DNA of 64,000 nt, from assembly GCA_018340805.1 (NCBI GenBank), contig JACMZG010000008.1:13489101-13553100 (forward strand). The letters run 5' to 3'. The translations under genes were made by a program, and so were the position numbers. The notes under the pieces are model-generated. The model made no database searches. It worked only from the letters and a program-made list of their open reading frames with translations, and was not told the origin of the DNA. Positions 1-10,451 of this stretch are shown piece after piece. Origin of the DNA: Microvelia longipes (lineage: Eukaryota; Arthropoda; Insecta; Hemiptera; Veliidae). Every line of letters begins with the position of its first letter. Within the stretch, counting starts at the first letter, position 1.

Positions 1-2179
1 ACAATTAACTGTTCTATCCAATTTTTGTTTTTACCCTTCTATGATAAATTGTAATCCTCATACTAAATTCCGCTTAGCGCTCTCAGAAATAAATTTAAAT
101 TCTAAAACATAGTTCAAATTACTTAAATTTTACATTTAACGTATAAACAATAATAAAAAATATAATTTTGCTATTTCAAATTTACGAAAAATATAAATCT
201 AAAATGCTGTATTTACAACATTTATACAAATCTAACTTCAGTGAATGAACACTCCTTATTGATCCTTTCCACAAAAGAAAAAAAAAGCTAGATCATTTTA
301 AAGAAGAGAAATAATAAAATTTATTTTTTGGTGTCCTATAATATTTATTTCTCTCACCTTTAAAAATACAAATGCAGTAACACGTATTTTTTAAGTAAGT
401 ATTCTAAAGGAATATGTACTGTTTTCCTTCGCCAGATACATGTTTAGAGTACCAAGGATAGATCGAAGTGTGTAAAAAAATGTTTTATATTTCTAATAAA
501 ATTCTATCCGTGTCAGGATTAGTTTTGTTATTTTGAACTCCATAATATAGAAATATATCGAGGAAAAGTCTAGGAAAGAGAGGAAAACATTTTGTAAATT
601 TCCTGTCATATTCAAACTCATGGTTGGTTTCATCGACTCTCTCGATGAGAAAACAAGATTTGACTTTTCGTGTTGGAGGAATTTATAGTTTTTTTTTCTT
701 TTTCAATACATATCCGCATTGGATTTAACTTTTATTTGAAAATTTGCGAATAAAGAAATTTAAAAAAGAAATTCGATTATAAGGAGTACAATGGTAAGTA
801 AAATGCAGTACAAAGGATATATTTTGCTTCTTTACTCTGGAGATAAGGTCTGCTGAAGAACTAAAAAAGCATCTAGACATCACAAGGGCCAAGAGTTCAA
901 TATCAGAGAAACAAAATACTATCAGCCAGTCTTTTATAAGTTTACTTTACCTTGTCTTGTATTCTATCAGAAAATCTTTTACTTTTAAATTTTCTTTTTT
1001 TTCCTATTGATGTAAGTTTCTTGTTAACAATACTATGTGATTGTAGTCTTTCGAAATTATTTTCCTCGATACTATTTATTGAATGTGTTTGTTTTAAAAT
1101 GGTAATAGGACTGATTTCTACCTATGCCTCCTTTCTGTTAAGTCTTTCTCTTAATATGGATTAATCTTTTACTCCTCCAAAAAAGGATATACACTTTCAT
1201 CATTTTAGTCCTTTTTAATTCATTCTCATTACAAATCCTTAGAGTATTCTTGGATAGTCTTTGAAAGCCTTTAAGTAACCTAAAAACCATAGTAAATAAT
1301 CGTTAACCCTTAAATACAGTTGGTAAACAAGAAATATCGAATGTTTTTGGGGTTTTAAGTAAAATAAAACTCTACAGAAGTCTATAGGAGCACTCAATGT
1401 ACCCTCTTCTTGGTATCATTAATTTTTTAGCCTAGGATGTATGATTTATTGCAGCAATTCTCAACCCTTGAGAGATTATTCTTTAGCCTTGATAAAATTA
1501 TTGGTAAAAGTACATAACTTTTCAATAAAATTTGAAAAAATAAATAGGTTGAAAATTGTGTATAACAAACAAACTTTATTAGCTTTATTTTTTAGTTTCA
1601 ACTTGAATAAATATCAGTTTAGCTTGGTTTAGCTACCCCCGCGTATTTCCAGGTTCCCTTTCCGCTCTTTATTCGATACATACCGTATAGCTTCATTCTG
1701 TAACTTATTTATTTTATTGGTATTTTAAGCTGTATACAGGGATTGGACATATGAGGGCCTTGCCTGCCCTAGAATTATTTGCCTTAACTAAAAAGGTTAA
1801 TCCAGAATTCTGGTTTCGCTAGAACTCAATTACAAGAAAGAGCCCCAAATATGCGGATAGAGAAAAAATTAACCTTTCACGCTGGGCTCGTCAATATATA
1901 ATTTGTTACGTGCTCCTTTAATATTATAATCTGTGGAAAATTATATAAAAAATATAAATAATAATTTACTATTCTAGTAATGCCGTACTCTGTAAATACC
2001 GGTTTTTAATTAATTTGACCATTGTTTAAAATTTACCAAAATACTAAACCCGCCAACCTTGACCGTATATGAAGTATAAGATAGGGTCTTAGCTGCCAGT
2101 CTAGTGAACAGGCTACCTAAAATTGAAACTTAGTACGAAAAATTGATGCTTAGGGAGATCACGAACTAATTGAAATGTA
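1..2179. other. AT-rich stretch without recognisable gene
   Basis: I see no open frame with family-like sequence, no splice-bounded exon and no inverted-repeat element here. The short open frames are low-complexity Phe/Leu/Ile/Lys runs, as expected from AT-rich DNA. Confidence 0.5.
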
Positions 2180-2188
2180 TACACACAC

Positions 2189-2251
<63 letters not shown>
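2180..2251. repeat. (AC)n/(AT)n microsatellite
   Basis: A short AC run passes into about 60 bp of uninterrupted TA dinucleotides. This is a simple sequence repeat with no coding content. Confidence 0.95.
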
Positions 2252-2253
<2 letters not shown>

Positions 2254-2448
2254 CATATCGGTGGCAACTGGAAGATCCCTGATATTAGAGGTCACTCTAA
2301 AATGGAGAATGTGATTTAGATTGCCAAACACAAAATGAACTGTGATTACATGACAACACATTACTTCTATGAATAACCATTCACACTTAGTTGTGAAAGT
2401 TTTAGTGGGGTCCCACCTCAATCCTCTGGTGACCCTGTATGATACACT

Positions 2449-2582
2449 GATGGATCCGAGATCGATTGTGGCCTTGGTAGTGGCATAAATTAGGCTAATA
2501 CTAATCTCAAAACCTCATTTCCTTAGGAAAATTATGCCACAATGTTCCAAGTAGAAGTACACACTTGTATAAACTGCGCTCT
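2449..2582 (+). pseudogene. LINE RNase H domain relic
   Basis: The + frame reads DGSEIDCGLGSGIN and, after stops, ENYATMFQVEVHTCINCAL. This matches the layout of the RNase H domain in non-LTR retrotransposons of the I/R1-type clades: a DGS(K) start, a Gly-rich strand, then a (V)FQAEV helix holding the catalytic Glu. Two stop codons interrupt it and the flanks do not continue the domain, so it is a dead fragment. It lies immediately upstream of the Penelope-like element, which may have landed next to or inside it. The identification rests on motif order only. Confidence 0.6.
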
Positions 2583-2741
2583 GTATAAACGCCTGCGCTT
2601 GCCTAATAGAAAATATTAAGAAGAATCTTAATCGGACTTCTATTAATATTTTGACAGGCAAGCTGCCATTAAAACTCTCGGTTTGTACAAAGTTAATATT
2701 AAGTATGTCTGTGAGTGCTTATTTATACCGTCGGTAAATAA

Positions 2742-4580
2742 GAACAAAATTGTCAGACAAAGAAGAATAATTTGTTAAATAAACAACCTGTAGTTAGCCA
2801 GAGCAATAAAACAATGATAAAAACCGAACAAATTGCATTAAAAAATCTTAAGAATAGGATTAAAAATGAGGACTTAGTTATTCTTAAAGCCGACAAAGGA
2901 AACTGTACGGTACTAATGGAGCGTAACTTATATTCGGCTAAAGTACAAGAGTACCTTAAAAAGCATTTGTACTTGAACTTAGATTGCGACCCTACTCCTA
3001 ACTTTCAAACACAAGTTAAGGAAGCCCTTAAGAATACTAAACACCTTTTTAAAAATGACAGAATAAAGGATAAGCTTATTGCTATGAACCCTACGGCCCC
3101 TCGACTTTATGGTGCTCCAAAAATACACAAGCCAGGACCTAATCTCAGTATAAGACCCGTTGTTTCGTTTTGTTCTAGCCCGGTTGAAGAACTTGCCAAA
3201 TTTTGTAATAAAACATTTTTAGATCTAACTCACTTTTTGGCCCATGATGCAGTAAAAAATAGTTTAGATTTTATAAATTCAGTGAAAGACATTATTGTGC
3301 CACCTGATGCTTTGCTCGTTTCTTTTGATGTCTGCGATCTTTTTACTAGTATATCTCCTAAAATAGCTCTTAAGCTGATGATAGTTATACTTAGAAAGCA
3401 TTCTAGTGATAAGATTAAGAACGCTGAACTTATAAGTCTTATAGAACTAGTTCTGAGGCAGAACTATTTCCAGTTTCAAAATAAGTTTTATGAAGCTATT
3501 GGAGGCTTAGCTATGGGTAGTCCTATATCGCCCTTATGTGCCGAAGTGTTTATGCACTTCTTTAGCCTTGAATACGTGTTAAATCGTATTAACCCCTTTG
3601 TTAAAAACATTCTCTGCTGGAAGAGGTATGTAGACGACATTTACTGCATATGGAAAGGGAGTAGAGAGGATTTAGATAGGTTTCTTGTTTATCTTAATAA
3701 CTGTATGAAGCGCATTAAATTTACATGTGAGATAGAATCTGACAAACGTCTTAATTTTTTAGATCTCACTGTAATACGTAATGATCATATCCAATCGTTT
3801 GAGATATACAGAAAGCCTACAACAACAGATTCTATTATTCCAGCCTCATCATTCCACCCTTGGTCCCAAAAGTTGGCTTCATTTCATTTTCTTGTTAATC
3901 GTTTGCTAAGAGTACCTATGACTCCCGAAGCCTTTAATAAGGAAAGGAATACTATTTATAGTATTGCCGAGGCTAATGGTTACACAATAAGGGTAGTTGA
4001 CAAGATTATAGAAAAGAAGCAACGTAAGGAAATAATAAATAGAATCTACAGTAATCCTGACCCAGCTTCTTCAATTCGTTGGTGCACTATACCTTACATT
4101 GGCCCTTCGTCCGAGAAAATTGCTAGAGTGTTGAGAAATCAAGGATATAACACCGCTTTTCAATCTTCTGGATCCTTGAGAAGTATTGTATCTAAGCCAA
4201 AGGATAGTACGCATACTCTAGACAAAAGTGGGGTATATTTAATGAAATGTAGCGTTTGTGATGCATCGTACATCGGCCAATCAGGAAGGAAAATAGGTGA
4301 GAGGGCATTAGAGCACCTGAAGGGACCGGACAGTCGGTTTTACGATCATCTAAAAGAAAAAGGCCATGAGAATAACAACACTCATGAAATAGCTTTGCTG
4401 CATGAAGTTAGAAAGGGTCCGAAACTTACGTTTTTAGAAGCTCTTGAAATTAAAAGGAATAACGCCCTGTTTGGGCCCTTATCGCTGAACGCCAGAGGAG
4501 AGGGAGGCTCTTCAGTTCTACTAGATGAACTAATAAAAATAAAGAGACCACCAGTCCGATTTGTCAAAGCTAACAAGTGA
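2742..4580 (+). CDS. Penelope-like retroelement: reverse transcriptase with GIY-YIG endonuclease
   Basis: This encodes the single polyprotein of a Penelope-like element (PLE): a reverse transcriptase, related to telomerase RT, joined to a GIY-YIG nuclease that nicks target DNA. The frame opens at 2742 after a TAA at 2739; the first ATG is at 2814. The N-terminus therefore looks truncated or degenerate and the start is uncertain. Numbering from the TTG at 2772, LKADKG (39-43) is the conserved block before the RT core, RLYGAPKIHKP (111-121) is the PLE finger motif, FDVCDLF (185-191) is RT motif A with Asp186, GLAMGSPISP (245-254) is motif B, and YVDD (286-289) is motif C with the catalytic Asp pair. 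LNFLDL (327-332) and YRKPT (346-350) follow. The GIY-YIG domain spans about 487-560: GVYL, a CSVC pair, SYIG, then Arg/His residues and an EALEI helix with the likely metal-binding Glu. All catalytic residues are present and no stop breaks the last 602 codons, so the copy is young. Confidence 0.93.
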   Translation, partial: EQNCQTKKNNLLNKQPVVSQSNKTMIKTEQIALKNLKNRIKNEDLVILKADKGNCTVLMERNLYSAKVQEYLKKHLYLNLDCDPTPNFQTQVKEALKNTKHLFKNDRIKDKLIAMNPTAPRLYGAPKIHKPGPNLSIRPVVSFCSSPVEELAKFCNKTFLDLTHFLAHDAVKNSLDFINSVKDIIVPPDALLVSFDVCDLFTSISPKIALKLMIVILRKHSSDKIKNAELISLIELVLRQNYFQFQNKFYEAIGGLAMGSPISPLCAEVFMHFFSLEYVLNRINPFVKNILCWKRYVDDIYCIWKGSREDLDRFLVYLNNCMKRIKFTCEIESDKRLNFLDLTVIRNDHIQSFEIYRKPTTTDSIIPASSFHPWSQKLASFHFLVNRLLRVPMTPEAFNKERNTIYSIAEANGYTIRVVDKIIEKKQRKEIINRIYSNPDPASSIRWCTIPYIGPSSEKIARVLRNQGYNTAFQSSGSLRSIVSKPKDSTHTLDKSGVYLMKCSVCDASYIGQSGRKIGERALEHLKGPDSRFYDHLKEKGHENNNTHEIALLHEVRKGPKLTFLEALEIKRNNALFGPLSLNARGEGGSSVLLDELIKIKRPPVRFVKANK

Positions 4581-4830
4581 CTCCTTACTACCTTTATACA
4601 TCGTTCGCCGGTTTGTTTTTAATTTTTCTGTTTTTATTCTGTTGACTTATTGTATGTTTTTAGTTTTTATTTTTTTGACATTTTTTTATTTATTTATTTT
4701 CTCTCTTTCTTATTTTTTACTAGATGTAGTCATTGATTTATTTTTTTCATTGTTCAGGCACTGATGATGACCGAAAGGTTGAAAGCTGGCTCTGTCAATA
4801 AATATTATATGTGGAGAGACTTGGGTGTTT
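4581..4830 (+). other. 3' tail of the Penelope-like element with poly(A) signal
   Basis: A T-rich segment is followed by ctgatgatgaccgaaaggt (from 4761) and an AATAAA at 4797-4802. The ctgaYgatg motif after the GIY-YIG stop is typical of PLE 3' ends. A similar block, tctgaagatgcctacggtgt, occurs near 8,350 behind a second PLE relic. The exact 3' end is not defined. Confidence 0.6.
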
Positions 4831-4834
4831 TATT

Positions 4835-5110
4835 AACAAAATTGTGTTTGCACTGAAGATCCAAAACCGGGATTTGGCATGAATTATTCGTTTCAGTTGT
4901 TTTGTAGACCTCCTGAGTAGTTATACTAAGTTTTCTGTCCGCCTTTGTGTGTGTACGTGTTATCATTGTAGTTCCCAGTGTATTTATGCTAGAAAGTTGA
5001 AACTTGGTCCGAAAATCGATCTTCAGGTCGAGCGAACTGATTCCGAAGTATTGAGGAGGAACGTTGTGAATCCGTTATTACGAGATAAAATTTCTAGGTA
5101 CTCCGTATTC
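4835..5110 (+). repeat. Family U repeat, truncated copy
   Basis: It shares the family U middle: aaaaccgggatttg, a tttcag block, gacctcctgagtag, the tgtgtgtgta/tgttatcat stretch, then ttcccagtgtatttatgcta. Both ends are eroded. It lies directly 3' of the Penelope-like element. Confidence 0.65.
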
Positions 5111-5835
5111 AATTTGTTCATCCAATTTTTCTCTGATTTGTTTTTATATTTTATCATGTTGATTAAATAACAAATTCTTGTGTTTATGTGGAATATTTAG
5201 AGCTGTAATAATTAGTAACAATTTTAACATTGAAGGTTAATAAAAACCAACTCAAAGTATTTAATAATTAACTACTTTATTTACATTTTTAGTAAAAAAA
5301 AATATTTACCAACTAATTTATTAAACCTTGTAATATCTTTTTTTATTTTTCTAATATTTATAGGAAAAATAATTGTTTTCTCGGCTAGGCCTCCGGAGAA
5401 CTAACCTTAAAAACCTCTTAGCCATGCCTCGCCCTACACGTCAGGAAACATCAAAAACACCGGAGTGTAACGGCTGTTTATTAACTATTATTGTCACTTG
5501 TCTAATAAGTAAAGACGTTTTAACAAGGAATCTATTTATTGTAAGAAAAAGAGGAGAAAGTATTTGAACATGGGATGGAGTAAAAGCTTGATATTGATTT
5601 TATATCTATAAAAATAAAATGGAAGTATATTAAAGGACCCTAAATGTATTTGTACGGTCTATTTTCGTTGAGTCTCTACTGTATAATAGAACAAATAAAG
5701 TAACAATACAAGGACTAGAACACGCTATGAAAGAACTCTCCTACTCGGCTTCACGAGTTTTCACTACCTCACCGCTGTCTATGCTTAATCTTGTTACCAT
5801 TTTTTCACCTTATGCATTTTTAATAGATAATATTT

Positions 5836-6035
5836 TATGCTACTAGGCAGTAAAATAGAATTTCGTTTATGGGTTTTATAACATTATATAAAATCGGGTA
5901 GGCTATGGAAATTACCTGCTTACGCTGGTAATTTACTAATTTGACGTAATCGAGGCGAATAAGGAGTTGACTGCAGAGGGAGAGCCAATACAGGTAATTG
6001 CTAGAACGACTCAGCAATGTTTCATTTGCTGCATA
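5836..6035 (+). mobile_element. Short TIR element, family D copy 1 (degraded)
   Basis: It begins tatgctactaggcagtaaaa and shares several blocks in order with the copy at 6,219 (ggttatggaaat, gctggtaatt, aatttgac, gcaggtaa). The right end is eroded. It is non-coding. Confidence 0.55.
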
Positions 6036-6218
6036 TTACCCCATACTGCTTTAAGTATTTTATTTGCTTACGTTAGAAAAATATACAAAAGATGTTATTC
6101 TTTCAAATGGTGTGTTTAATTTAATTTGTGGCAACAAAAATTATGATTACAATAAATTATTAAATTGCGTTAGGAAACGATAATGAGTTACAGTCAAGAA
6201 ACGAGAAAAACAGTATAT

Positions 6219-6428
6219 TATGCTACTAGGCTGCAAAATTGAATTTTGCTGACAAGTTTTTATAAATTAGCCTCCGAGCCGAAGTTGAGACCAGGTTATG
6301 GAAATTTTTAGCCGAAGCTGGTAATTAACCCATTTGACTGACGAGACGAATTGCCTAAAGAGGCGAAGCCGATGCAGGTAGCTTCTATAACGTGTCGGCA
6401 CTGTTTCCTTTACTGCTCAGTAGCATGT
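6219..6428 (+). mobile_element. Short TIR element, family D copy 2
   Basis: The left end tatgctactaggctgcaaaa and the inverted right end (catgctactgagcagtaaag when read on the - strand) form imperfect terminal inverted repeats around about 210 bp of non-coding DNA. Two tandemly placed relatives and a third at 18.5 kb show that it is dispersed. No convincing target duplication was found. Confidence 0.6.
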
Positions 6429-6709
6429 ACTATGTTATCTACTTATTTTTTTACTATTTTTGTTTAGCCATAATTATTTTCCTTTGTTGTTTTATCCTTT
6501 TGTATTAACTATTATTTATACCCCCATTTTTTTATTTTTATGCTTAACCTTATATGATATTACTTCATATGATGTTACTGGTCATGATTATGGCCAGCTT
6601 TGATGAAGCGTCGCCTCAATAATTCATTCTTTATCATCCCGTTCTTGGACTATGAACATTAAAAATTAGTTAAAAGGGAAACAGTACAACTTCTTAATCT
6701 ACTTACAGC

Positions 6710-7006
6710 CATAGAGGTATTATTATTTAAGGGGCCTTAGCGATTAAATTGTGAAACATCGGAAAAGTAACCTGACCACCTTGGATTAAAAATGCAATCA
6801 AATAATCAGTACAATAACTTATAAAGGAGAATCTTAAAAACACAAAAATGCGCGAGAAGCAGAAAACAAATAATTTGTTAAGAGCTTAACTCTCTTCGAG
6901 GAGGTTTCAAAGAGGTTACACAGAGCACCTGAGAGCTCCACAAAGATGTTTCAGACCACATAATATAATGAGACAGGCTATTCCCCCTCTAGTATATATC
7001 GCTATG
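6710..7006 (+). mobile_element. hAT-like MITE, family A copy 1 (297 bp, 8-bp TSD)
   Basis: It starts catagaggta and ends with the inverted tatatcgctatg. The 8-bp sequence cttacagc is repeated directly on both sides (6702-6709 and 7007-7014), fixing the borders. It is non-coding and so must depend on a transposase made elsewhere. Eight-bp duplications point to the hAT, P or Merlin-type superfamilies; hAT is the usual source of such MITEs. Confidence 0.88.
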
Positions 7007-7072
7007 CTTACAGCTGAAAAATATAAGTAGAAAACTTGTTAACGCTAAACTGAGAAAGAAAAATAAAAGTAA

Positions 7073-7606
7073 ATGCAGTGGGGTTTACCGCCTAAATGTT
7101 TAGAAGAGAGTTCTACTGAAGAGTACAAGAGCCGTCGAGCTATTGAGACCAGAGTAGAATTTTGGGTCGTTGAGAAAACTAGAAATAAAGATTTAAAAGA
7201 AACTGTTTTAAAAAAAGACAGCCAACATCGAGTTATTGATCAAATTTCAATCTGGTAGTGATGGGATGAAAGTAGTCAAAAAGGAAGAAGTAGTTGCTGG
7301 AAGTATTCTAAATATTCAAGATACAAGCAGAGCTCAGCATTTGCTAAACATATTGTGGAATCTAATCATAAATGTGATAAGGAAGAAAATAGAATAATCC
7401 TACGTCGAGAAGATTTTGGAAGGAAACTCAACGATCTTGAATCTCTAGAAATATATTTATCGAGTAAGAATCGAGGAATACAAACCTTTAATAAACAAAA
7501 AGAAGCCGTACAGTCTCCTAATTTCAATAAATTTTATAATAGTATCGAAACCAAAGAACAAAATGAAATAACCTTATCTAGTCATTGTCCGACGTATGTA
7601 GTTTAG
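7073..7606 (+). pseudogene. Penelope-like element relic, GIY-YIG C-terminal part
   Basis: The downstream frame (from about 7,328) reads SSAFAKHIVESNHKC and, after about 20 residues, LNDLESLEIYLSSK. This is the 3' half of a GIY-YIG domain as found in PLEs (an FA.H....NH block, then the LN.LE.LEIY helix with the metal-binding Glu). The upstream frame (7,073-7,258) ends at a TAG at 7,256-7,258 and is shifted relative to the downstream part. Reverse transcriptase motifs are missing, so this is a 5'-truncated dead copy, clearly different in sequence from the intact element at 2.7 kb. Confidence 0.6.
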
Positions 7607-7677
7607 TTAGTTTAATCGACATAGTAAACCTTGTTATTTGTTACCTTCTAGTTTGTTTTTATTTATTTCTTTAGAAC

Positions 7678-8218
7678 CTTAGAATAATACTATATATAGA
7701 AGGAGCACTACTGATAACACGAAAGCCGGTTCACTGGTGCAACTAAGTAATGCTGCCACCCTTACAATATACAATTTTCTAAAAAAAGTTGGCAATACTT
7801 CCGGTTGCTGAATTATTATGTTCTATTATTAATTAATGATTGATTATTCATAAAATACTAATATAAATATCGGTGCATTACAATATTTTATGCATTTTAA
7901 ATTGTAGTTTAACGTATTTATTAAAATTATATATAAAAAGTAGTCCTCGTCAACTAAATGTAGATTCTTGTATTCCGCCACCCTTTTGCCATCTAAGACC
8001 GGTTTTATTAAATGCTCAGCAGGTGTTTTAAGTTATTATATTTGTTCTTTACGATCTTTCTTCATTAATAGATATTTATGACACATATTTAAAATAATGT
8101 TTTGTTGTCAGGTTGGCAGCATTACTTAGTTGCACCAGTCAACCGGCTTTCGTGTTATCAGTGGAATTACATTGTGTTTAGGGTCCTGTGCTCCTTCTAT
8201 ATATAGTATTATTCTAAG
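7678..8218. mobile_element. 541-bp fold-back TIR element with 8-bp target duplication
   Basis: The outer 31 bases at each end are a perfect inverted repeat (it begins cttagaataatactatatat). After a 25-26-bp insertion in the right arm, about 50 more bases pair with a single mismatch. The direct repeat tttagaac flanks it exactly at 7670-7677 and 8219-8226. The middle is AT-rich and non-coding. The host sequence is the 3' region of the PLE relic, so this insertion is younger than that relic. Confidence 0.9.
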
Positions 8219-8226
8219 TTTAGAAC

Positions 8227-8400
8227 GTTGATTTTTGTTAACTTATTTCTGTGATATTTAATTTAATTCTAGTCTCTTTATGTTGTGCGTGTTAATTCCT
8301 TTGTTTTCAGCTTTTAATTTGTTGTTAATGTATTGTTTAAGTTTTTTATCGTCTGAAGATGCCTACGGTGTTGGGTAAAATTACTATTGCTAATTTGTAG
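8227..8400 (+). other. Probable 3' tail of the broken Penelope-like relic
   Basis: The segment continues the T-rich DNA that precedes the 541-bp insertion and contains tctgaagatgcctacggtgt near 8,350, resembling the 3' motif of the intact PLE near 4,761. Removing the insertion makes this about 190 bp downstream of the relic's stop codon. Confidence 0.45.
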
Positions 8401-8872
8401 ATTAGTTATTATTAGAACCTCATTATTTTTATTATTTTTTTTCATTATTTTTATTATTATTTTTTTTCTTTATATTGTGTGAGTTCTATTAACTTGAAAT
8501 TGAGACTAAGTAGAAATTACTTCACACTAGGTTTGTTTAAATTACTTAAAACGAGCGACTAATTAAACTTAATGTGCACTACTCTATTTTTTATATTTAT
8601 GCAAGTGATAAGAGTTTATTCCCATCAAATATTAATTTTATAGGTAATGTAAGAATAATTAACCAAAAGTTTTTTAATGCAATCATAATAATCATAACTT
8701 TAAGTTATATTTAAGGCAATACAATAAAATTTCGTTTGTATATTTATCAAAACTTTAAAAAAAAACATGTGATATACCTTTACTGCTGTTTCTTTTTTCT
8801 TTAACGAATTGATTGTAACAATTGTTTCACATAATTTAATTGAAAAAAGTTTTAAACTAGCATGTATATAAT

Positions 8873-9194
8873 CATAGAGATAAATTACTAGAGGGGCCCT
8901 ATTGGATGAATTTCGAAACATCGAAAAAATAACCTGACTACCTTCGACTATCAATGTAATCAAATATTCAACAGAACAAAATGACTGTGACTTATATAGT
9001 AGAACGTTAAAAATACAAATAATAAAACAAACCATTTGCAGAGAGCCGAAAACAATTGATTTATTATAACCTTAACTCACACTTGAAGGAGGATTCAATA
9101 AGGTTATACAGAGCCCCTGAGAGCCCCAAAATGATGTTTCAGACCTCGCAATGTATTGAGATAGGCTATGCCTCCTCTAGTATATGTCTCTATG
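8873..9194 (+). mobile_element. hAT-like MITE, family A copy 2 (322 bp, 8-bp TSD)
   Basis: The ends are catagagataaattactaga and the inverted cctctagtatatgtctctat plus g. The 8-bp direct repeat tatataat flanks it at 8865-8872 and 9195-9202. The interior aligns along its length with the copies at 6.7 and 17.2 kb (gaaacatcgaaaa near the left end, a gagcccctgagagcccc block near the right). It is non-coding. Confidence 0.9.
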
Positions 9195-9202
9195 TATATA
9201 AT

Positions 9203-9990
9203 AATGTTCGAAAATACGATAAGAAGTAAAACACATTTTAAATTATCAGTGTTGCCAATAAAAAAGAACACAAAAAGGTAAATTCTTGGGGGCTCATTCC
9301 AATTATAAATTGGGATAAATAGTTATTCCAATTATTGTGATTTTTATAATTTTTACCCCAGCTATCACAAATCAACTTTGTCTGAATTTTTTTTAACATG
9401 GGTTAGTATAGAAGTTTCCCTGCTTGGTTTATATATTACTTAAGTCTTAGTAAAGTAACATTTTGCAGATTCAAGACAGTGCTGTAATGACTAATTTTTT
9501 TAGCCGAAAGTAGATAAAAGTTTTTTAAATACTTGCTACGAGATTTTAAAGGGAGTAAAGACTGCTTTGAAGTTGTTGGAACGCACACTTTAATGTGAAG
9601 TTTGGTTTAGTTAGTTTTTCGCTCATTCTTTTCTCTCTTATTCTGATTCATTGTGATTTTAGCAACATATGTTTATATAGTTACATATTATATACATAAT
9701 TATATGTATTTTTTGTACAGATTTAGTTTTAGTTTTAAACATTTTCGATTTGTAATTTTACTGAAACAATTATAATAAAAAAAATATAAAATTCAAAATC
9801 GGGTACGGGGTGCCTTATGTCGATACTTTCCCTCGTTCTACATATTCTTTTTTTCTTCCTAGTGAGGAAGAATTCTTCGTCACTATAATAATAAATAATA
9901 AAATGTTTTAAGTTTCAACACTTCAGCATAAACATACAAGGAGCCACGATCTTATAAGATACACAATACAGACAGGCAACTTTGTAAAAC
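9203..9990. other. AT-rich stretch without recognisable gene
   Basis: I see no coding exon, TIR pair or known repeat family in this interval. Confidence 0.45.
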
Positions 9991-9994
9991 CTAA

Positions 9995-10110
9995 TCCGAG
10001 TGTCTTAAACCCAACTGAAATGGATAATTTAGGTGAAATCCTGGTTTTGGCCTTTTTTTAAAACACAGTACTTTTCCAATTCCAAATTAATGAGGAAAAG
10101 TAAAAAATGA
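9995..10110 (-). repeat. Family U repeat, left-end fragment on the - strand
   Basis: On the - strand it begins tttacttttcctcattaat, then aaaagtactgtgtttt, and later the ggtttt...tttcacctaaattatcc block of family U. Only the left-end 110 or so bases remain. Confidence 0.7.
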
Positions 10111-10451
10111 TAACTTTAGATCAAAAAAATTGTTGCTGGAGGTCACACCTGAACTAATATTCTCTAGAAATACTATATCTAGACGTCGGAGGGCGCGCAA
10201 AACGCCCTCTGAGACTGCTTGTTACAATATAAAGCGTATTTTACGTTCATTAAATCACCCTATGATGGTACCGCTGAATAAATATCACACAAAAATATTA
10301 TTTTTACTTCCTTTAAACAGGAAATTGTGAAAAAAAAATATCTGGAAAGACACGTTTTCTGTATTTATGACACAAGAAGAAAAATATCGGATCAAAACAT
10401 AAAAAGTTATTATAACAGAGAAAAAGCTTCCTACTTTGACATAAGTAACAA

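Noticed and set aside
8700..9035. 111-codon - strand frame
   Set aside because: It overlaps the left half of a family A MITE and flanking AT-rich DNA, with no start context or domain.
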